Part shown: positions 6,697 to 10,816 of the stretch, piece by piece | Layout: every line of letters starts with the position of its first letter | Numbering within the stretch: the first letter of the stretch is position 1 | The notes under the pieces: model-generated | The model's input: only the letters and a program-made list of their open reading frames with translations | Told to the model about the DNA's origin: nothing | The model's database searches: none | Program-made: the position numbers and the translations under genes | Assembly (NCBI GenBank): GCA_002412555.1 | Contig: DHVH01000218.1 | Location: forward strand, 1-10,816 | Origin: Marinilabiliaceae bacterium UBA5213 | Lineage (GTDB): Bacteria > Bacteroidota > Bacteroidia > Bacteroidales > Marinilabiliaceae | DNA length: 10,816 bases | Direction: 5' to 3'

Positions 6697-7479
6697 ATGA
6701 TTAAAAATAATACTACTGTCCTAATTGTTGAAGACGAACTCCCTACTCAAAGACTCCTTAGAATGATGATTGAAGAACTCAGGCCAGACTGGGCGGTGGT
6801 AGCAGCCACAAGTGGCGTTGAAGAGACAGTTGAATGGCTTGAAAACAATCCCCATCCCAACCTGGTATTTATGGACGTGCAGCTAGCTGACGGACTAAGT
6901 TTTGAAATTTTTGACAAAATCAAAGTTAACTCCATCATTGTATTCACCACAGCCTATGACGAATACGCCATTAAAGCCTTTAAAGTCAGTAGTATTGACT
7001 ACCTGCTTAAACCCATACGGACAGAGCAGCTGGAAAATGCAATGTGCAAATATGAAAGAATAAAAGCTGCATTGGAACCCAAGATTGACATTTCAGAACT
7101 AAGAGATCTTAGCTCCCTTATCAAGGAGGGACGACCTACCTATAGAAACCGCATTTTAGTTCCGGTGGCCGATGGTTTTCTCAAACTCAATATAGCAGAT
7201 GTCGCCTTTTTCCAGAGTTCTCAAAAAGTAACAACTGCCATTACCAACAGCGGAAAACCGCATATTATTGATATGACCCTTGAAAAACTGGAAGATGAAT
7301 TGGATCCGCAGTATTTTTTCAGAGCAAACCGGCAATTCATCCTCCACATTGAGGCCATTCAGCGCATCGAAACCTGGTTCAACGGCAAACTGGTGGTAAA
7401 AACCAAACCCGAAGCACAGGAAAAAATTGTTATTAGTCGCGAAAAAGCCCGAAACTTTAAAGAGTGGATTAACAGGTAA
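6697..7479 (+). CDS. LytTR-family response regulator
   Basis: Cytoplasmic response regulator, 260 aa, the expected partner of the kinase 25 bp upstream. The receiver domain (about 6-122) shows the acidic pair Glu12-Asp13 (VEDE), the phosphoacceptor Asp60 (LVFMDVQLADG), Thr84-Thr85 (VFTTAYDEYAIKAF) and Lys105 (YLLKPI). The LytTR DNA-binding domain (about 148-258) shows NRILVPVADGFLKL, VAFFQSSQKVT, LEKLEDEL, FFRANRQFILHIEAI and a final basic IVISREKARNFKEW. Proteins of this type bind short direct repeats in promoters. The target genes are not evident here. The stop codon directly abuts the hydC stop on the other strand. Confidence 0.92.
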   Translation: MIKNNTTVLIVEDELPTQRLLRMMIEELRPDWAVVAATSGVEETVEWLENNPHPNLVFMDVQLADGLSFEIFDKIKVNSIIVFTTAYDEYAIKAFKVSSIDYLLKPIRTEQLENAMCKYERIKAALEPKIDISELRDLSSLIKEGRPTYRNRILVPVADGFLKLNIADVAFFQSSQKVTTAITNSGKPHIIDMTLEKLEDELDPQYFFRANRQFILHIEAIQRIETWFNGKLVVKTKPEAQEKIVISREKARNFKEWINR

Positions 7480-7953
7480 TCAATACTCCCCTAAAATTTT
7501 CTTTACGTCTCCGGCCGCTACACGACCATAGACCCGCTCCCCAATGGTAACCACCGGGGCCAGTCCGCAAGCCCCCACACAGCGCAGGCAACTCAATGAA
7601 TACTTGCCATCCGGAGTGGTTTCGCCCACCTTGACCTTGAGCAATTTCTTGAATTCATCCAGTACTTTTTCAGCCCCCCTCACATAACAAGCCGTTCCCA
7701 TACAAATGGAAATCGGATGCTTGCCTTTGGGCAGCATGCTGAAAAACGAGTAAAATGTGACCACGCCATAGACATGCGCCAGGGAAACATTCAGCTCATC
7801 AGCCACGATCTCCTGCACTTCGGGAGGTAAATAGCCAAAGAGCTCCTGGGCGCCGTGCAATACATTGATTAATTCACTGCCATCGTTACGAAACTTTTGG
7901 CAAATCGCCTTTAATTCCTCGACTTTTGTATCCGGTATTTTAACACTTGCCAT
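7480..7953 (-). CDS. hydC: Bifurcating [FeFe]-hydrogenase subunit HydC (NuoE-like, [2Fe-2S])
   Basis: Thioredoxin-fold [2Fe-2S] subunit of the NuoE/24-kDa family, 157 aa, the usual length. It has an N-terminal helical bundle (NVLHGAQELFGYLPPEVQEIVADELN), then HVYGVVTFYSFF, then the cluster ligands Cys84 and Cys89 (CMGTAC) with Cys125 and Cys129 (CVGAC); Cys122 is an extra cysteine. In HydABC it works with HydB next to the flavin. It lies downstream of hydA on the same strand, but 164 bp away, with a repeat-rich spacer between them. The start ATG follows an A/T-rich leader with no Shine-Dalgarno. Last place after hydB and hydA differs from the common hydC-hydB-hydA order. Whether another NuoE-like gene lies beyond the window edge cannot be seen. 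Confidence 0.9.
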   Translation of the reverse strand: MASVKIPDTKVEELKAICQKFRNDGSELINVLHGAQELFGYLPPEVQEIVADELNVSLAHVYGVVTFYSFFSMLPKGKHPISICMGTACYVRGAEKVLDEFKKLLKVKVGETTPDGKYSLSCLRCVGACGLAPVVTIGERVYGRVAAGDVKKILGEY

Positions 7954-8117
7954 AACTTTATTATTTTAAACTTTTCACCCTAAATCTAATACCCTACCTA
8001 CCCCATCTACCCCCTATCAACCTAATAACCTATGACCCTATCAACCCTTTCCCGCTTCGCGGGACTTCGTTTCACTTCGCCTCCCAACCTAATGACCTAT
8101 CGACCTAACAACCTATC
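7954..8117 (-). repeat. hydA-hydC spacer with two octamer arrays flanking a hairpin and decamer repeat
   Basis: This 164-bp spacer has no gene. On the + strand, four head-to-tail octamers occupy 8013-8044 (CCTATCAA, CCTAATAA, CCTATGAC, CCTATCAA), with looser C-rich CCTA-like units back to about 7991. Four more sit at 8088-8119 (CCTAATGA, CCTATCGA, CCTAACAA, CCTATCTC) and run into the hydA stop codon. Between them is a GC-rich hairpin and three CTTCG words spaced exactly 10 bp apart. In the mRNA sense each octamer carries TAGG, so TAG triplets fall successively in all three frames. It resembles low-complexity intergenic repeats of Bacteroidota; its function is unknown. Confidence 0.7.
8051..8063 (-). 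other. GC-rich hairpin in the hydA-hydC spacer
   Basis: CCCGC-TTC-GCGGG on the + strand reads CCCGC-GAA-GCGGG in the hyd transcript: a perfect 5-bp GC stem closed by a GAA triloop. No T-tract follows, so it is not a classical terminator. It could protect or process the mRNA between hydA and hydC, or partly attenuate hydC. Confidence 0.5.
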
Positions 8118-9884
8118 TCAAATTTCAATCTTCTTCTTCCTGTCAAAATAGTGCGTATGCAACAACTCATGGGACAAATTGCTGAGTGGCGCACCCAGAA
8201 ACTCCTCATACAGTTTAATAATGAAAGGGTTCTCGTGGGACTTTCGGATGGCTTTGCCGGCATCTTCCCGATAAATGGCTTTTTGTCGCTTCTTAAGAAC
8301 CTCTACATTGCCATGATGGTAGGGCTGACCCCCGCCGCCGATGCAACCACCGGGACAGGCCATTATTTCGATGGCATGGAAAGTGGATTTGCCTGCTTTG
8401 ATATCTTCCAGCAACTTACGGGCATTCCCTAAACCATGGGCGATACCAATATTGATGGGCAGTCCGTCAAAATCGACGGTGGCCTGACGAATACCCTCCA
8501 TGCCGCGAAGTTCTTCGAAATCCACTTTTTTCAATTCATTTTTGGTATACAACTCATAGGCGGTGCGGACAGCAGCTTCAATTACTCCGCCGGTGGTCCC
8601 AAAGATTACAGATGCGCCGGTAGATGCTCCCATAGGATTGTCAAAATCCTCATCGGCCAGTTGCTTAAAATCGAGATTGGCATTGCGAATTAACTGAGCC
8701 AATTCCCGTGTGGAAATGGACATATTGACATCCGGATCACCGTTGACTGAAAATTCCTCACGGGTACACTCGTATTTTTTGGCCAGACAGGGCATCACGG
8801 ATACCACCACCATATCCTCACGTTTGATGCCCAACTTTTGGGCAAAATAGGATTTGGCGATGGCACCAAACATCTGCTGAGGCGATTTGGCCGTTGAAGG
8901 GATATCTTTCATGTCGGCAAAGTTATGCTCCAGAAAGTTGACCCAGCCCGGACAGCAACTGGTCAATATAGGCAATTTCACTTCCTTATCGCCGCTCAGA
9001 TGTTTTGATAGGCGATCGAGAATTTCAGCGCCTTCTTCCATAATAGTCAGGTCGGCTGCAAAATCGGTGTCGAACACATAGTCGAAGCCCAACTTACGTA
9101 AGGCTGTCACCATTTTTCCGGTCACCAAGGTACCGGGCTCCATACCAAAAGACTCACCCAGTGCAGCACGCACGGCGGGGGCGGTCTGAACGACCACCGT
9201 TTTGGTAGGATCCACCAGTGCTTCAATGACCTTCCAGGTATAATCACGTTCGGTCAGGGCGCCAGTGGGACAAACGGCCACACACTGTCCGCAATACGTA
9301 CAGGTAGAATGGTCCAGATCCATTTCAAAGGCGGGTGCCACCACGGCTTCAAAGCCCCGGTTGATGGCCGATAAAACACCCACTGTTTGCACTTCGTTGC
9401 AGACCGTCTCACAGCGGCGGCACATGATGCACTTGTCCATGTCCCGAATAATGGCTGGAGATTTATCACTCTTGTAGTGTGACTGCTCTCCCTGGTAGTG
9501 AATTTCACGAATGCCCAGCTTTTGGGCCACCGATTGCAAATCGCATTCGCCCGATTTAGCACAGGTCAGGCACTCAGCGGGGTGATCCGACAAGATCAAC
9601 TCCATCACCGTACGTCGGGCATTCACCACACGCACCGTATGGGTTTGGACCTTCATGCCTTCTTCGCAGACCGTTTTACAGGCCGGCGCCAGATTGCGGC
9701 GACCCTCCACCTCCACCACGCAAACACGGCATCCGCCGGGTTTGTTTTCGAAATTCAAATCCTCCAGCTTCATGTAACAAAGTGAAGGAATATTGATCCC
9801 AATGGTCTTGGCCGCCTCCAGCAAAGTAGTTCCCTTTTCTACAACAAGGGTCTTATCATCTATTGTTAATTTTACGATATCCAT
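8118..9884 (-). CDS. hydA: [FeFe]-hydrogenase catalytic subunit HydA (trimeric bifurcating type)
   Basis: Catalytic subunit for reversible H2 oxidation/proton reduction, 588 aa, cytoplasmic. In order: a plant-type [2Fe-2S] domain (Cys36, 52, 55, 69); a His-ligated [4Fe-4S] site (His101, Cys105, Cys108, Cys114); two ferredoxin clusters (Cys152/155/158/162 and Cys195/198/201/205); and the H-cluster domain with all three signatures, TSCCPGW (308-314, proton-path Cys310, ligand Cys311), MPCLAKKYE (Cys366) and EIMACPGGCIGGGGQP (Cys510, Cys514). The C-terminus (about 535-580) is the small-subunit-like helix region. It lacks the extra C-terminal [2Fe-2S] domain of Thermotoga HydA. The linkage to HydB and HydC supports the bifurcating group that couples H2 to NAD(H) and ferredoxin. 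It starts 29 bp after hydB; no Shine-Dalgarno is seen. Confidence 0.96.
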   Translation of the reverse strand: MDIVKLTIDDKTLVVEKGTTLLEAAKTIGINIPSLCYMKLEDLNFENKPGGCRVCVVEVEGRRNLAPACKTVCEEGMKVQTHTVRVVNARRTVMELILSDHPAECLTCAKSGECDLQSVAQKLGIREIHYQGEQSHYKSDKSPAIIRDMDKCIMCRRCETVCNEVQTVGVLSAINRGFEAVVAPAFEMDLDHSTCTYCGQCVAVCPTGALTERDYTWKVIEALVDPTKTVVVQTAPAVRAALGESFGMEPGTLVTGKMVTALRKLGFDYVFDTDFAADLTIMEEGAEILDRLSKHLSGDKEVKLPILTSCCPGWVNFLEHNFADMKDIPSTAKSPQQMFGAIAKSYFAQKLGIKREDMVVVSVMPCLAKKYECTREEFSVNGDPDVNMSISTRELAQLIRNANLDFKQLADEDFDNPMGASTGASVIFGTTGGVIEAAVRTAYELYTKNELKKVDFEELRGMEGIRQATVDFDGLPINIGIAHGLGNARKLLEDIKAGKSTFHAIEIMACPGGCIGGGGQPYHHGNVEVLKKRQKAIYREDAGKAIRKSHENPFIIKLYEEFLGAPLSNLSHELLHTHYFDRKKKIEI

Positions 9885-9913
9885 TCTGTCAATTTTTTCA
9901 AAGATTTAACCCA

Positions 9914-10816
9914 CTACTGCACGCTGATGGCGCCAAACTTACACTTGTCCATACAGGCTCCACACTTAATACACAGCGAACCATCAATGATGTGTGGTGT
10001 TTTTTTGTCACCCGATATGGCGTCCACCGGACAAACCCTGCTGCACAAAGTACAGCCAACACATAAATGCGAATCAATTACGTAGTGCATCAAGGCTTTA
10101 CATTGGCCTGCCGGACATTTTCCATCGTGCACGTGAATAGCATACTCTTCGGGAAAGTTATCCATAGTGGACAATACCGGATTGGGGGATGTTTGTCCCA
10201 ACCCGCACAAGGAAGTGTCCTTAATGACATTGGCCAGATTGCGCAGCTTGGTGAGCTCCCCTTCATCGGCTTTACCCAAGGTGATTTTATCGAGCATCTC
10301 GTGCAGGCGCTTGTTGCCGATGCGACAAGGGGCACATTTGCCACAACTCTCTTCCACGGTGAATTCCAGATAGAACTTGGCCATGGACACCATACAGTCG
10401 TCCTCATCCATCACAATCATTCCGCCGGATCCCATCATGGAACCGCTGGCCAGCAGATGTTCATAATCGATGGGGGTATCGAGATGCTTCTCGGTCAGAC
10501 AGCCTCCTGAAGGACCACCGGTCTGCACCGCCTTGAATTTTTTACCTCCTTTGATGCCACCACCTATATCAAAAATCACCTCACGCAGGGTAACGCCCAT
10601 GGGCACTTCTATGAGTCCCACGTTATTGACTTTCCCGGCCAGCGCAAACACCTTAGTGCCTCGGCTCTTTTCCGTACCAATCTGACTGAACCATTCACTC
10701 CCCTTCAAAAGGATGGGCGCAATATTGGCAAGGGTCTCGACATTGTTAACGTTGGTTGGCTTATCCTTATAACCCCGTTCCGCAGGGAAGGGTGGTTTAA
10801 CAGTGGGCTCACCCCT
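9914..10816 (-). CDS. hydB: Bifurcating [FeFe]-hydrogenase flavoprotein HydB (NuoF-like), 5' partial
   Basis: NAD(H)- and FMN-binding subunit of HydABC; 300 C-terminal residues are visible and the frame stays open to the window edge, so the N-terminal part (including the FMN/NAD Rossmann-like region) is outside. Visible in order (numbering from the window edge): KPTNVNNVETL (19-29) of the NuoF core; an SLBB-type segment with FALAGKVNNVGLIEVPMG (57-74); GGPSGGCL (100-107); the NuoF [4Fe-4S] site ESCGKCAPC (Cys158, 161, 164) with Cys204 (CGLGQTSPNP); a Cys234/Cys239 pair near two His that may be a metal site; and two ferredoxin clusters (Cys252/255/258/262 and Cys282/285/288/292). That C-terminal ferredoxin pair marks HydB rather than NuoF. 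A TTG at 10708 is internal, not a start, because conserved sequence continues upstream. Confidence 0.95.
   Translation of the reverse strand, partial: RGEPTVKPPFPAERGYKDKPTNVNNVETLANIAPILLKGSEWFSQIGTEKSRGTKVFALAGKVNNVGLIEVPMGVTLREVIFDIGGGIKGGKKFKAVQTGGPSGGCLTEKHLDTPIDYEHLLASGSMMGSGGMIVMDEDDCMVSMAKFYLEFTVEESCGKCAPCRIGNKRLHEMLDKITLGKADEGELTKLRNLANVIKDTSLCGLGQTSPNPVLSTMDNFPEEYAIHVHDGKCPAGQCKALMHYVIDSHLCVGCTLCSRVCPVDAISGDKKTPHIIDGSLCIKCGACMDKCKFGAISVQ

Noticed and set aside
7991..8119. CRISPR array
   Set aside because: The repeats are 8 bp, contiguous and without spacers, and there are no cas genes nearby.
8151..8693. Open frames on the + strand opposite hydA (also 8887-9081, 9265-9477, 9498-9785)
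   Set aside because: They are antisense to a clear [FeFe]-hydrogenase gene, lack recognisable domains, and are typical shadows of a G+C-richer coding strand.
10067..10685. Open frames on the + strand opposite hydB
   Set aside because: The - strand frame carries complete NuoF/HydB cluster motifs; the + strand peptides show no family features.
10706..10708. TTG start for hydB
   Set aside because: The conserved HydB/NuoF sequence continues upstream in frame to the window edge, so this codon is an internal Leu.

Overview
The window looks like a chromosomal segment from an anaerobic or facultatively anaerobic, fermentative member of the Bacteroidota. The reasons are a curli secretion block with a long, Bacteroidota-style CsgG, lipoproteins with loose lipoboxes, A/T-rich start regions without clear Shine-Dalgarno sites, TAnnTTTG promoter-like motifs, a LytS/LytTR two-component pair, and a trimeric [FeFe]-hydrogenase of the bifurcating HydABC type. 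No genus can be assigned from sequence alone.

Region 1 (1-3865, + strand) is a curli (functional amyloid) export operon: csgE (5' end cut by the window), csgF, csgG and a fourth gene for a modular lipoprotein (carboxypeptidase-regulatory-like domain, Fn3-like domain, TolB-like beta-propeller). CsgG carries about 180 extra C-terminal residues that look like an eight-stranded outer-membrane barrel. The curlin subunit genes are not in the window and may lie to the left.

Region 2 (3866-7479, + strand) is visibly more A/T-rich. It holds an AraC-family regulator followed closely by a peptidase S51-like protein, then a membrane sensor kinase (LytS/His_kinase type) with its LytTR response regulator. 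The sequence around the kinase start (5549-5630) has a degraded second copy at 3917-3992, just upstream of the araC gene. The araC/S51 pair therefore sits between two copies of the same promoter-like and N-terminal coding sequence.

Region 3 (7480-10816, - strand) reads hydB (5' end cut by the window), hydA, a 164-bp spacer, and hydC. Together these encode an electron-bifurcating (or confurcating) [FeFe]-hydrogenase that couples H2 to NAD(H) and ferredoxin. The stop codons of the response regulator and hydC abut with no spacing. The spacer between hydA and hydC has a striking internal structure: four octamers starting CCTA, a GC-rich hairpin merged with three CTTCG words at exact 10-bp pitch, then four more octamers.

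The known systems (curli export, HydABC) are clear. The least explained signals are the duplicated kinase-start block, the two-sided octamer array, the CsgG barrel extension with its altered constriction residues, and the multidomain lipoprotein of the curli operon.
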